Source: Sclerotiophoma versabilis
Taxonomy: Eukaryota > Ascomycota > Dothideomycetes > Pleosporales > Didymellaceae
Length of the DNA stretch: 64,000 nucleotides
Assembly: GCA_012274445.1 (NCBI GenBank)
Contig: JAAROD010000029.1
Location: forward strand, 434,001-498,000
Direction of reading: 5' to 3'
Under the pieces are notes generated by a model. It ran no database searches and had not been told where the DNA came from. It was given only the letters and a program-made list of their open reading frames with translations. Position numbers and translations under genes: made by a program. Position 1 is the first letter of the stretch. Every line of letters starts with the position of its first letter. Below, one piece after another: positions 1 to 11,120 of this stretch.

Positions 1-695
1 TGCAGATGCGGCTAGCTGTGTTCGCGACAGCGTGGTCTTGATAAACTCCACCGATTTCATCCCTGCTTGATGCTCCAAACATTTTGACAGCACTTCGCCT
101 CGCTATGGAGTATGATTAAACATACGTAAAATGCGAGAATCGCCTTTTTAGTAGGAAGCCCTGCTGGGTAGATATTAAAAATAGTCCACTTCTTTACCTC
201 AACCACAAAATTACTGCATTATAAACTATCATCTCTGGCCCACAGATCTCGACACGTTCTTTAAGAGTTATTGAAAAGCTACTGGGTTGGTCACAATGAT
301 AACCTGGCTTCCCCTATTGACCATGGATCAACGCATGCTTCCGAAGTGATCCGAGGATTTCTTACTTTTGGTAGGGACATGAAAGCTCGCATGGAAGTGT
401 TGACTCGCTCGCTTGCCTGAAGTCGATCCAAGTCAGCCGCGCCGAAAAAACAACATCACCTTCCTCGAAGAAGGGACGCACGCCTTCACCCTCGCATCAG
501 ACGCTTCATATTCTCCATCTACGCCTCGCCATTCACCCGGGCCCACGGCTCTTCAGCCTTCCAATTCCCCTCGCACCAAGATCGATTCAACCCTTCTCCA
601 AGCACCCCCGGCGTGGGCAACGAATATCAGCACCGAGACGTCCTATACTTTCCGGCGATACTTTTAAAATAATACTTACTCGCTATTGCTCCTCT

Positions 696-727
<32 letters not shown>

Positions 728-1183
728 GTCCTCTTTAAAATCTACACCGGGATATCGACGTGGTGTGATTTCGAAGAATAATACTAAAGTCGGCGTTGAG
801 CAGTTCACCGAACAGCAGTCTTACAGTGTAGTTGTGTCAGAGACGTCTAGAATTTCGCTTGGAAAAGCAGGAGGGCTGGAGCCTCGTAGAACAAAGCTCA
901 TTCCTGTAAAACCAGTGTTCGAGACGCAGACGCACTGTGTGTAGTTTACTGTTGTCTCTGGCCGTAAGAGCACAGTCAGCCAAAGTAGCTTCGAATAACA
1001 TGACATACAGCTCGGAAAGATGGTACAACGACATGGGTGGGCGAACAGTCACTTTGAGGTTCTGGCGATGAAGTATGAGGTGTGTTCGACTGACTCCAGT
1101 CTATCGTTCATTCGTTCTTGATCATTCATAACCATGTCTATCCCAAATCCTATATTGCAAAAACCTTTCTTTTCATCAAACGT
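1..1183. other. Gene-free left edge
   Basis: No frame here reads like a protein, and I found no splice-joined gene or RNA gene. The open frames are short and of biased composition. The only structured element is a CT-dinucleotide run near 700. The right end is the 3' flank of the minus-strand MET3 gene, so its 3' UTR and terminator probably lie in the last few hundred bases. Confidence 0.6.
691..727. repeat. CT dinucleotide microsatellite
   Basis: A nearly pure CT run; 701-727 is uninterrupted, with a slightly degenerate CT-rich lead-in from 691. It lies in non-coding sequence about 450 bp past the MET3 stop codon. It is expected to vary in length between strains. Confidence 0.9.
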
Positions 1184-3065
1184 CTACAACTGCGACAACA
1201 AACCAGACGCCTCAAGGAGCAAGACGATCTGGTGGACAGCCGTCCTGACGTTGGTCTTGGAGATGTCAACGGTCAAGTCGGCGTTTGTGGGAGCCTCGTA
1301 CGGGTCGTCGACACCGGTGAAGCCCTTGACCTCGCCGGCACGCGCCTTGGCGTAGATGCCGCGCTTGTCCGTCTTCTCGCAGTACTCGAGTGGTGTGGCG
1401 ACGTGGATGAGGTAGAAGGAGCCGTACTTCTCGACGAGCTCCTTGGCGGACTTGCGGCTGCCCTCGAAGGGAGCAATGGGGGCGGCAATGACGGCGGCGC
1501 CAGACTTGGTCAGCTCGGAGGCTACAAAGGCGATGCGGGCAATGTTTGTGTCGCGGTCCTGGCGGCTGAAGCCCAGCTCGGAGGAGAGCTCGGAGCGGAC
1601 GGTGTCACCGAGGAGCAGCGAGACGGAGCGGCCGCCCTGCTGGTTGAGTGTGACGTTGAGGGCGCGGGCGATGGCGTCCTTGCCGGAGTTCTGGTAGCCG
1701 GTCAAGAAGACAGTGAAGCCTTGCTGGGAGCGGGGAGGGTGGGATTCGCGCAGGACGCGGACGACCTCGGGGTAGGAGAACCACTCGGGGATCTCCTGGC
1801 CGGTGCGGAGACGCTTGCGCAGCTCTGTGCCGGAGATGTCGAGCGTCTTGACGCCCTGGGCGACCTCGTCCTTGGGCTTGTACTCGTCCGTGTCGGGCAG
1901 GTAGGTCATCATCTGGAAGGGGACGACCTCGATGCCGAGCTCGTCCTTGTACTTCTCGACGGCGTCCTGGGCGTCGTAGGGGCCGTAGAACTCGTCGCCC
2001 TTGGAGTTCTTGCCGGGCCCGGCGTGGTCGCGGCCGACGATGAAGTGTGTGGCGCCGAAGTTCTTGCGGATGACGGCGTGCCAGATGGCCTCGCGGGGGC
2101 CGCCCATGCGCATGGCGAGGGGCAGCAGGGCGAGGGCGGCCATGCCGTTGGGGTAGCGGGGCAGCAGGGCCTGGTAGACGCGCACGCGGGTGAAGTGGTC
2201 GATGTCGCCGGGCTTGGTCAGGCCGACGACGGGGTGGATGAGCACGTTGGCCTGGCGGGCGCGGGCGGCGCGGACCGTCAGCTCGCGGTGGGCGCGGTGC
2301 ATGGGGTTGCGGGTCTGGAAGGCGACAACCTTGGACCAGCCCAGCTTGTCGAAGTGCGAGCGCAGCTCGGCGGGGGTGAAGCGCAGGCCGACGTAGTCGT
2401 AGTGCTCCAGGCGGTCGATGGCCTCGAGCTTGCCGCCGACGTAGTACGCCTCGACGCTCTCGTTCAGGTACTTGACCGCCGGGTGCTCGGGGTCGCCGCC
2501 AAACACCTTCTGCGCCTCCGCGGCCTTGTCCGGCTGGTAGACGTCGTCGACGGTGATGATGGCCAGGTTGCGGTCGTCGCGGAAGTCGCGCAGGGCGACG
2601 CGCGCCCCGGCCTTGACGCCGAGCTCGTCGATGGTCTGCTGCGACACATCGAGGGTGATGGGCATGGCGAAGACGTTGCCATCGCTGAGACGCTCCGTCT
2701 GCACCACGCTCTCGTAGTCCTTCTGGTTGAGGAAGCCTGCAGCGCATCCAGTGTCAGTGCACGAGCCATACAACAGTCAGGTAACACGGGCCGGCTGCCC
2801 CTGCACCCCCCCCCCCCCCCCTGCGCGCTTCGGCGGGATGACGACGTACCCTCGAGCGGCGAGAAGCCTCCGTTCAGGATCAACTCCAGGTCGCACAGTT
2901 GCCTCTCCGTCAACACAATCGCCGGCAGGCCCTCGGCCTCAGCGAAGAGCTCCTTGCGCCGGGGAGCATCGCGCGCAATCAGGTCCTTGAGGACGCCGCC
3001 TGTCGACTGTCAGTTTGCTGTTCGCCGCCGCCTGCGGGCTGCCTACCGTGGGGTGTGTTTGCCAT
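1184..3065 (-). CDS. MET3: ATP sulfurylase (sulfate adenylyltransferase), 573 aa
   Basis: Makes adenosine 5'-phosphosulfate from sulfate and ATP, the first step of sulfate assimilation, in the cytosol. Three exons: 3065-3047, 2999-2850, 2736-1184; the joined frame is 574 codons, the size usual for filamentous fungi. The N-terminus reads MANTPHGGVLKDLIARDAPR. The catalytic part carries QTRNPMHRAHREL (the QxRNPxHxxH motif) and GRDHAGPGKNSKG. The last ~170 residues are the APS-kinase-like domain, which starts at FTVFLTGYQNSGKDAIARAL; in fungal enzymes this domain is regulatory and binds PAPS, giving feedback inhibition. The start is set by the 19-nt first exon, whose phase-1 junction restores the conserved HGGVLKDL. 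Intron 2 contains a 16-base C/G homopolymer. MET16 lies directly upstream on the same strand. Confidence 0.96.
2806..2821. repeat. C16 homopolymer inside MET3 intron 2
   Basis: Sixteen consecutive C on the plus strand, so G16 in the MET3 pre-mRNA, within the 113-nt second intron (2737-2849). It sits about 28 nt from the donor. Homopolymers this long are unstable and hard to sequence, so the exact count may be an assembly artefact. Confidence 0.85.
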
Positions 3066-3698
3066 TTTGCTGTGGACAAGTGTAGGGGTATATGGAGAAA
3101 ACCTCAACAGCAGCGCTTTCTCTCCTTATAAACTGCCACTCGGCCCTGCAACACGGCCGGTCGTTCGGCTCGTCGCTCTAAGCTTTTTTCAAACGCGAAC
3201 AACTATGCGCAATTGGCCCTGTGAGCCCATCTTTGCCCACTTGTTGACCACCTTCGTGCGGCCCTAGGGTGTAGGCGGGACCTGTATGGATCGGCAAATC
3301 CTTGGAACCGATTGCGCAATTGCACGCGTTTGCTAGAGCCTGTCTGGCCGCACTGCCCGTTGGGTAGTCTCGGGTAGATGACGTGGGGGAGCTCCATTTC
3401 ATGTGTCTTTGTTTCCACCTCTCCGGATGGGGTAGGTTGTGAGCAGCCTGCACTTCACCGACCTCTTCCAGAACCCTTGCATCTTGATTCATCTTTTATT
3501 CATCGGGTTTGCAAAACTCGTATCTGGTGGTGTCTTGGCCCCAGTTGTACTTCTAGATTACCATGTCGCTGCTACCGTCATGGTGCTTGTTTCCAAATTC
3601 CGTACCCATTCCAGTCCATATGCTTCATGACCATGACCCAAACGCCTATGCTAAATGCTTGATATAAAACGCCAAAAGAAAACTTCAAACCAAACACC
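3066..3698. promoter_or_regulatory. MET3 promoter / MET16 3' flank
   Basis: A 633-bp gap between two minus-strand genes. No further gene is visible. It must hold the MET3 promoter and the MET16 terminator. An ATGACGTG element at about 3377 loosely resembles the ATGRYRYCAT consensus of the CYS3/MetR bZIP regulators, but one imperfect match is weak evidence. Confidence 0.4.
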
Positions 3699-4678
3699 CT
3701 ACACAGCCAGCTTCTGCAGCGCCCCGTTGAGGGCTTCTTGCTGTGCCTTCAGCTCCTGATCCTTGAGGAACTGGGCGTACTTCGACTTGGGGTTGTGGAT
3801 TCCGCATTCGGTCTTGCTACGGCCCTTCCACCGTCCCGCCCGCTCATCCTCTCCGGCAGCAACAGGCTGTGTCGAGTGCCAGTCACCAACACTCTTGTAG
3901 CCCTTGTTCAGCAGCTCGTTGTATGGGACGTTGTTGGCGTCAATGTACTCCTTGACCTGGGCGAACGACCAATTAGCAAGAGGGTTGATCTTGATAAGTC
4001 CACCATCGTTGACTTCGATGATGTCAAGATCACCACGCTTGCCTCCTTGGCTTCGGCGACGTCCTGTGATGGCAGCCTTGACTTGAAGTTCTGCGTAAGC
4101 ACGCTCGGCAGGCTCTACCTTGGCAACGTAGTCGTAATGGTCCTCGTTGCTCTCCCAGAGCTTCTCACCGTATCGTGTGTTGAAGTCCTCAACCGTGTCA
4201 CAGCCGGCAGGCTTGTAGATGTGGATGGGTGTATTGTACTTCTTGCGGATGCGGTCAACCAGTGCGTACGTCTCATCAAAGTGGTGAAGCGTGTCCAGGA
4301 AAATCATGTCCGTGTTGTGCTTGTAAGGTCCGTCCATCTTGGAGAGCATGTCAAGCGTAACGAGGCCAGTCAGTCCAAAGGCAGTGGTCTGTGACAGTCC
4401 AGGAAGAGATGTGATGCACCATTTTAGGATGTCTGATCACCATGTTAGCCAAAGCATGTTGCATTGTTGATCCGGGGCCACTCACCCTGCGGCTCCAGCT
4501 TTTGCAACTGAGCATTGAGGAACTTAAGGTGAGGCTTGCTGAAGTAGACTTCAGGCAGGCTGTCCTGGCTCGAGGCCCCCGAAGCATATCCAGACTCTGA
4601 ACGAATGCTAGGCGACTGAGCTCGAGGCTCTTGCTGGAAGAGCTGTGACGACATATCTCCAATGTAGGCAGTTGGCAC
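3699..4678 (-). CDS. MET16: PAPS reductase, 308 aa
   Basis: Reduces 3'-phosphoadenylyl sulfate to sulfite with thioredoxin, in the cytosol. Two exons: 4678-4486 and 4432-3699, with a 53-nt intron in phase 1. The product shows the nucleotide-binding segment LPGLSQTTAFGLTGLVTLDM, the DTLHHF segment, and the C-terminal KTECGIH carrying the catalytic cysteine of the family. The first ATG at 4678 gives a short non-conserved leader; the in-frame Met 9 (MSSQLF) is a possible alternative start. Lying next to ATP sulfurylase it is a second enzyme of the same pathway, so shared sulfur control is likely, although each gene has its own promoter. The identity is secure; only the exact N-terminus is uncertain. 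Confidence 0.95.
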
Positions 4679-5859
4679 GTGCGAGCAATGTGTACGTAGA
4701 GTGATGGCGTTGGTATTTCTCCTGGCGTTTTGCAGAAGAAAATACTATTATGAATTGATTGCTCGGTGTGGTGTACAAGAACAGGATACTCTCCTTTTGG
4801 AGAATATATCGAGACCCGCCATCGGGCGCGCTTTGAAATCCTTCTCCGCAAAGGTGCGATAGCTGGGGGTGAAGACGTGCGATCACGCAATTCGCGCTAG
4901 TCCATGGCAGAACAGAAATCTTCTGTCTAGCCTTAGGTAAGGCAGTCTGGCCAATGATATGGCGGTACTGATGAGGCTCGAAGCAGATGGTGCCTGTGCA
5001 TCACGATGGCGCTCATCCGCGGGTGATGCGGTGGTAATGGCGCGACATCCATCGTCCGGCGCCGTGCTTTTTGTCATCAACGTCATTCTCAGCCTCACCG
5101 ATGTTGGCCGGCAGCGGTGATGTTTTGATGACAGAGCTCACGGAGATACACTCTTTACGTTGCTGTTGCATGAACGATGCCGTGAGAGCCGTTTTGTCGT
5201 CTTCAACCTTCAAACACTTTCCTCTTTACATCCGAAGTTACAGAGTTGAAGTCGGCCGATCGCGTTCGGGTCGTCGGTGTCAGGATGCGACTAGCCGCGT
5301 CTCACAGCGGTGTCACGCAAGGTGCATCGGGAGGCTTGCTGCGATCGTGATTAGTGTCGAGTTCTGTTTGGTGTTGTATAAACTGATATTACCCACTCTC
5401 CTCTTTTCATCTGGAGTCCTGCAGACCGCACTTCAACTGCTGCCCAATAGCTAGCCTAGCAGACTTTTCATCGTACGACACCCGGCATTTCTCCCAGACT
5501 TTCCATCTTTATTGCCATGGCTTGACAGGAAGGTGAACCTCGCCTTGAGATTCAGGTTGTTACATGTTGAGATGCGGTTGTGTTGGTGATGGTGAAGTGG
5601 CGGATGTTGTGCGGGGTGACTCTTGATGTTCCTCCTGTTCAAACCCGTTGAGCCTTCTTTTGCCGAGCACACATGCCTGCTTTGTCAAAGTCAATTGGAT
5701 GCGTTTGCGCCCCGATATGTCTACTTTACGCGGGCTTCAATTTGCAAAGCAATTCTTCGATTGCGCTCAGGTATGATGAAGATTGTTGTAGTCTCATGTT
5801 GTACCTGTGGTGAACTGTGGTATTCTCAGAAGCTGCTTTCTGTATACTTTTTGTCAGTA
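4679..5859. promoter_or_regulatory. MET16 upstream region / UFL1 3' flank
   Basis: About 1.2 kb without a recognisable gene. Two ATGGCGC half-sites followed closely by CAT, at 5006-5016 and 5037-5048, resemble the CYS3/MetR palindrome ATGGCGCCAT with extra or changed bases, 330-370 bp upstream of the MET16 ATG. This is a suggestion only. The UFL1 terminator should be at the right end. Confidence 0.35.
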
Positions 5860-7910
5860 TCAGACACCAGTTTCGACCATCCTCTTCATGCCATCCCTGT
5901 CCTCCGCACTTAGCCTGCCTGCCTTTGCGGCTTCCTTCCATGCCTCCAGCTGTGCGTACTTTTCTGCGTCAAGGACAGTCTTGAGCTGCTTTAGCAGCTT
6001 TGGTGCGAACTTGCCAGTTGCATAGACAACACCGGCGTTGTGTTTGGCGAAAAGAAAGACGATCAGCGTCAAGAAGAGAAGGGGACCATCGGACTTCTTC
6101 TGCTTCTGCATTCTCCGTGCCATATCCTCGAGCATCGTTGCCTTCGATGATTCCAAAGTCATGGCTTCAGGTACATCAATCGACTGCTTCTTGTTGAATT
6201 TGTCAAGAGAAGTCGTGAGCGCTGAAACGTCCACGCTGCCCGAGCTGAGGGCAGACTCTAACCTTTGGATGTTTTTGCGCGTCTTTCGACTTAACAAAAG
6301 TCCTTGTGACGTAGCTTTTGTTACCGCATCTGGCACAAGATCCTTCCGTATGTACTGAGCGAGCAGCTCCGATAGTTGATCCTGTAACTTCTGGTCCTCT
6401 ACTGCGGCCAGACCTTCTGAATACATCGCGATACGTGTGACTACACGATCTGTCCAGTAGTCTGCGAACTCTACTTCGTTCTGCTTTTCGAGCTCGGAGA
6501 TTCTGGTAGAAAAAGCGTCATCGATGGCACGTTCCAACGTTTTCTCCTTGACCAGGTTCTGCAAAACTGGATTGTCCTCCAGAATTTGGTAGAAAGTATT
6601 GGACAACGAGTACTTGGTGTCCACTCTTGGATCCTCCTTGAGTCGCTGCAATTGAGAAGCGGCGTCAGCTTTGGCGAGGTCAACTAGAATGCTACGATGT
6701 CGAGAATAGCTGTCCTCGCTTAACAAGCTCTCGCCAGCACGATGTATACTGGGCGATAGTGCGCGAATTCTTTGTTCCACTTTTTCCAAAACGATTGCAT
6801 ATATGCTGTCAGGAAAGTTGGCTATAACAGGCTGCTAGAGAGTATCTATCAGAACATTTCAAGAACTAAGATTCCAGTTACACTTACCCCAAAGTCCACG
6901 TCCCCGTCTCGAGCCATGCTTGTCAAACAATCCTTGCTGAAGTTCGAGATCCAAGCTTCAGAGATTGCAAAAAATCTCACAAGCTCGACACCTTGTGTGC
7001 TTCCCACAGTTGTCTGTGCCTCTTCAATGGACGGGTATATTGCTTGGTGGTCGCGTTGAAAGGCATGCAAGTCGATGTAGGCGGTTTTTCCTAACTGTAA
7101 ATCATTGATAACGGTGTCGTGTTTCTGTTGGATCAGCTGTACTGGAGTGCAACGAACGCCGCTTGGTAGTCCCTGAACGTGAAACTTCCTAGCAAACTGG
7201 GGATCTTCCAGTAAACTATCGATAATGCGATGTATGAACCAGGTTGGAGGATTTCCAGGGACATGTGCCGATCTCAGATCAATAGCTCTGAGTGAACCGG
7301 TCAGTACTCGTTTCCCAAAGCAGGATTCAACGCTTACTGTAGCTTTTGGAAGTTTTCCCTGAGGAGATTTGCAATAGCGCTTGACACAGTCATGTCGTAC
7401 GAGGTACTGTAGAGGTAGCCATTCACTTCAACTATCTGTATCTCTGACATGTCGATGAGGAGGTCTAGACTGTTGTGCGACAGATCATGTTTACGTGCAA
7501 ATGCGTCTTTCGAAACGAGACCGTACACAACGCCGGATTCAAGGTCTTGATCGATGGCATCTCGTTGAGACTTGGAGATGATCTCGCGGCCGTTACCGCT
7601 ACGCAGAAATTTTGTGCCGTCGCATTCTTCCGCAAGAGTACGTACAGTCTCCACGCTCACGCCCAAGTCACGGGCCAGGGATGTGATAGAGACCCTCTGG
7701 TTAGCAATGTTACCATAGACTTCCCGATTAGCCAGGGCAACAAGCGGGTCAAGTGTGCCTACCTTTTGTAACAATGTCTTCGAATGCTTGACGAGTATAT
7801 CTGCGTGTGACAAAACCCTCTCCACGCGACGAGAGTATCAGAGGGTTATTAAGGTCACCTTCTAATGACAGTAATTGAAAGACCTCTTTTGCATCTTCGG
7901 CGGAGAACAT
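5860..7910 (-). CDS. UFL1: UFL1-like protein (E3 UFM1-ligase family), 633 aa
   Basis: Homologous in layout to UFL1, the ER-associated scaffold E3 that transfers UFM1 together with DDRGK1. Exons: 7910-7763, 7719-7338, 7287-6888, 6831-5860; phases agree and give 634 codons. The N-terminal winged-helix part (LILSSRGEGFVT, VSITSLARDLGVSVETVRTL, VVYGLVSKDAFARKHDLS) aligns by eye with the human start. The C-terminal helical part (GPLLFLTLIVFLFAKHNAG, APKLLKQLKTVLDAEKYAQL) matches the UFL1 C-terminal domain. It is shorter than human UFL1 (794 aa). The first intron is only 43 nt and its acceptor GAAG is inferred from frame, so that junction is the least certain. UFM1 is thought to be missing from most fungi, so the role may not be UFMylation. 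Confidence 0.8.
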
Positions 7911-8223
7911 GGTTACCGATGTCTGCGGGGTGGTGGTTTGCAAAGGTCGACAAACGACTGAGAGATAACAGAAAGAAAAATACAAGACTTTAAGTGTATT
8001 CACAAAGATCTGAGCACACAAATGCGTAAATAATGATGTGCGCAATTGTGTAAGTTATTTGCGGAGGGCAGGTCGATGGTGTTGGAAGCGGAGGAGCGAA
8101 GCCGCTGATTGGTTGACATCATGAGGAAGTTGCGGAGCTTGGCGGCGAACCCAGAAGTTCGAACCTCAACTTTGACACCAGATCGTCAGTTCGCCGCTCA
8201 TCGCAGTCCTCTCTACCGCCATC
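7911..8223. promoter_or_regulatory. Divergent promoter, UFL1-like / uS14m
   Basis: A 313-bp gap between two head-to-head start codons, so it must hold both promoters. There is no clear TATA box and no other coding signal. Confidence 0.6.
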
Positions 8224-8671
8224 ATGTCCCAATTCCGTGCCGCTAAGCTCGACATTGGCTGCTTTGCCAAGATCCGTAATATTCGCGACCACACGAAGCG
8301 GAAGGTCTTCGCTGAGAACGAGCCTGAACGGTACACGCCCCTGCGCCTCTTCAACGCGAACAACGACTGATTCAGCCCACCACAGACAAGCCCTCCGATA
8401 TATCATCCGCAACACAACATTGCCACAGCGAGTGCGCGCACAGGCCCAGCTTCAGCTCTCCCAGATGCACTGCTACACACGATTCACCCAGGTCAAGAAC
8501 AGGTGTATAATGGGTGGAAAGGGAAGAGGTGTTTTCAGCGACTTCAGGCTTGGACGCGTACGTATTCCGAATCTTAGAGACATGAAACAGTACTGACAAC
8601 CTTCATAGTACCAGTTCCGCATTAACGCGCTTGCTGGAAACCTCCCAGGCGTGAAGAAGGCAAGCTGGTAG
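8224..8671 (+). CDS. MRP2: Mitochondrial ribosomal protein uS14m, 113 aa
   Basis: Small-subunit protein of the mitochondrial ribosome. Exons: 8224-8330, 8386-8557, 8609-8671 (114 codons). The C-terminal half is diagnostic of the S14 family: LPQRVRAQAQLQL, TQVKNRC, then SDFRLGRYQFRINALAGNLP ending GVKKASW, which matches yeast Mrp2 block for block. It lacks the zinc-binding four-cysteine set of some S14 proteins, as usual for mitochondrial forms. The start MSQFRAAKLDIG is the first ATG after the divergent promoter. The last exon encodes only 20 residues but is fixed by the conserved C-terminus. Confidence 0.95.
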
Positions 8672-8972
8672 ACGGATATGGACGGAGAGCTGTGATATAT
8701 ATTATTTGTACTATTACAGGGCGACATAAATGCATTGGGCGGCGTTCTATCTGCAAAAGTAAAGACCACAATGGTGTTCGGAGCCACCCTGCTCCACTTG
8801 ACGTCAAGATGAGATACGCCTTCCCTCCGTTTGCTATTTCACCTGTTGTGGTCGCAGCAGACGGTCGGCTGCAGGGAAACAAACTCACCTGGCAACACAA
8901 ACTCAGCCTCTCCACTACAACCCCATCTCTAAGATTCTGTCTTTGAATACTTCTAAACACATGTGAGCTGTA
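8672..8972. other. Intergenic, uS14m to Arb2-domain gene
   Basis: About 300 bp with no gene recognised. It holds the uS14m 3' end and the promoter of the downstream Arb2-domain gene, both on the plus strand. Confidence 0.5.
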
Positions 8973-10946
8973 ATGTTCCGGCGTAAAGAAGATACGATCG
9001 CGCCTGATGCGTCTTACCCTGCAGACCTGAAGGAGCTCGGGTACGGACTCCACGCATCTACTCTTGCACATGTGACTGATCCGAGCACAGTTTCTTCATC
9101 AACAGGCTAGGCCATATACGTATGATCGAAGCCCCAGAGAAGCCTTTCATATTTAACTCTACGAATATTGACCGACATAATGAGGTGCGCAGCGAAGCTT
9201 TGCACGGTGTGTATACTCGAGGGACTCATTTGCGCAGGCAAATGCTAATATCTCAAGCCTGCTCTCGTGCGGAAGTCATCGAACGTCTATTTAAGCTCGG
9301 CATCAAGCAACTCTACCTTCCCCAGCTTACCACTACGAAGCCTGAAGCACCTCATATTCCAATTCTCGCTCCGCCTCCAGATGTTCTTAGGACACGGAAG
9401 CGCATTGTCGTCGTCATCAATGATGCGTTTCAGGATCTCGGCATCCTCGCGTATCGACAACTCCAGCGGGAGCTTGGAATTAACGGTGGATCTGTGATCA
9501 ATTTCACAAAAGAGATGGTCACGCGTTCAGCTCTTGCCGATAATAAAGATAGCCCAGAGACGATTCAAAACATCTTCGATGATGGCGCTGGGGGCAAGAA
9601 CGACAACGAGATCCCTGGCCTGATTGTAATGAATACAGGTCAGCTTCTCTACTCGCACAAGTACAATCGATCCATGACCACGAGAGGCTGGTATGCTCTA
9701 CCGCGGAAATCGATCGCACATGATCACATCAGGATACACAATGAGGAAAACTACGTTGACGGTCATCGTAATCCTACTGAGCACATAAGATCTGTTTTCG
9801 ATCATCTCTTATGCGAGCCAGATCGCGTCGCGCCAGATGCAGAACTGTACATCGTCGCGATTGAAGGTGGCGCAAGTAACGTCTTGGAGGTATTCAGAGA
9901 CGACTGTAGGTGTTACCATGGTTGTATTGAACAGATGAATCTGACACGAGATAGTCGAAAAGTACGGTGGGCGTGTCACTGCAATGGCATTAGTTCACAC
10001 ACTTGTGGACAACTCTGAGATCACTCATCCAAACCTCAAAGCTTTCCTACACCAGCGCACACGTCAGTGGAAATATACGGATCTCAGCCTCGATCCAGCA
10101 CAGTGCACAGATTTACCGGACGATTACTCGCGCGATGCAGTAAAGCGAACTACATCAAACGACGCCAAAAACATACATTGGAACGAGAAGGTTCTCGAGT
10201 CTGGATCATTGTCTGAGACTACGAAAACAAGGTATCAGCTTGCACTGGGCGTTGTTACTTCCAACCGCGGCAAGTCTGTGTCAATCGAGTCTGTGTCAAT
10301 CGAGTCTGATACGGATACAAGCTCGGAATGGAGGAGTGGATCCGTGCCATGCCCAACCTTCGCTGGCGGGAAAGAAACAACTGGCGAATGTGTCTTCACT
10401 GAACCTACCGTTCAACGCGCCATCCTCTCATTCTTCGAAGACGTCGCCCATGACCCTGAGCACTATCGTAATCCAGCATTCGCGACCTTGGCAGATGTAC
10501 CTCACCCTACTGTTGATGCACCCTTCACTCTTGACACCAACACCATGCCAGAGACGGCTGACATCCAATCTTCGTCTCACATGACGACACCCGAGCAGCT
10601 TGAGCTTGAGGAGGCATGTATAAAACTCACGCAGATGCGTATAGCACTCGGTGCTTGCCCTGACAATGTTGATGCGCTTGCTAAGGGCCGCATGAAGCTG
10701 GTACAAAAGATCACGAAACAGGAGGCAGCGGTCAAAGACCTGCGAACGAAAGCACTGGGTAAGGGAAGCTTAGGCGCTGGAGAAGCAGAAGACTTGCGTC
10801 AGGACTGGAGCCCCAAGGTTGATGGACCGCAGGTTCCCTTTGCTGGCACGACGGTCGATAGCGAGTTGCTGAAGGCGGCTGGGCTGGGCGATACGGCGAG
10901 CGAAGAGTTGGAGAAGCTCGACCAGGAGAAGAAGGCTTTCATTTGA
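8973..10946 (+). CDS. Arb2-domain protein, 624 aa
   Basis: Exons: 8973-9040, 9091-9905, 9955-10946 (625 codons). The first exon was recovered by frame: MFRRKEDTIAPDASYPADL joins to GFFINRLGHIRMIEAPEKP. The Arb2 domain spans roughly residues 15-340, with LLYSHKYNRSMTTRGW, ALPRKSIAHDHIRIH, and an alpha/beta-hydrolase-like stretch VAIEGGASNVLEVF followed by GGRVTAMALVH. Proteins with this domain include fission yeast Arb2, an Argonaute siRNA chaperone subunit, and the C-terminus of Hda1-type deacetylases; here there is no deacetylase part. The C-terminal ~280 residues are low-complexity with a charged helix near the end and no known domain. An exact 15-bp tandem duplication in exon 3 repeats SVSIE. 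A role in RNA silencing is inference from the family. Confidence 0.85.
10275..10304 (+). repeat. 15-bp exact tandem duplication in coding sequence
   Basis: TCTGTGTCAATCGAG occurs twice back to back, keeping frame and duplicating five residues (SVSIE) in the low-complexity part of the Arb2-domain protein. It looks recent because the two copies are identical. Confidence 0.9.
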
Positions 10947-11120
10947 GCCAAAAATGGCGAGTCGCCGACTGACCCAGGGGGTCGTAAGAGCGATCTCCTC
11001 AATGCGCCTCTACGACATGGCCGAAGTCATTATTTTATAGCAGCAATGAGTGGATTTACATCACACCTGGTATCACGAAAATCAACAAGTAAGAAAACTC
11101 CAAACATTATCGCATACCCT

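Noticed and set aside
1118..3085. 655-codon open frame on the plus strand
   Set aside because: It is antisense to MET3. The translated sequence is a V/G/L/D-rich string with no family resemblance, caused by the GC-rich codon use of the real gene on the other strand.
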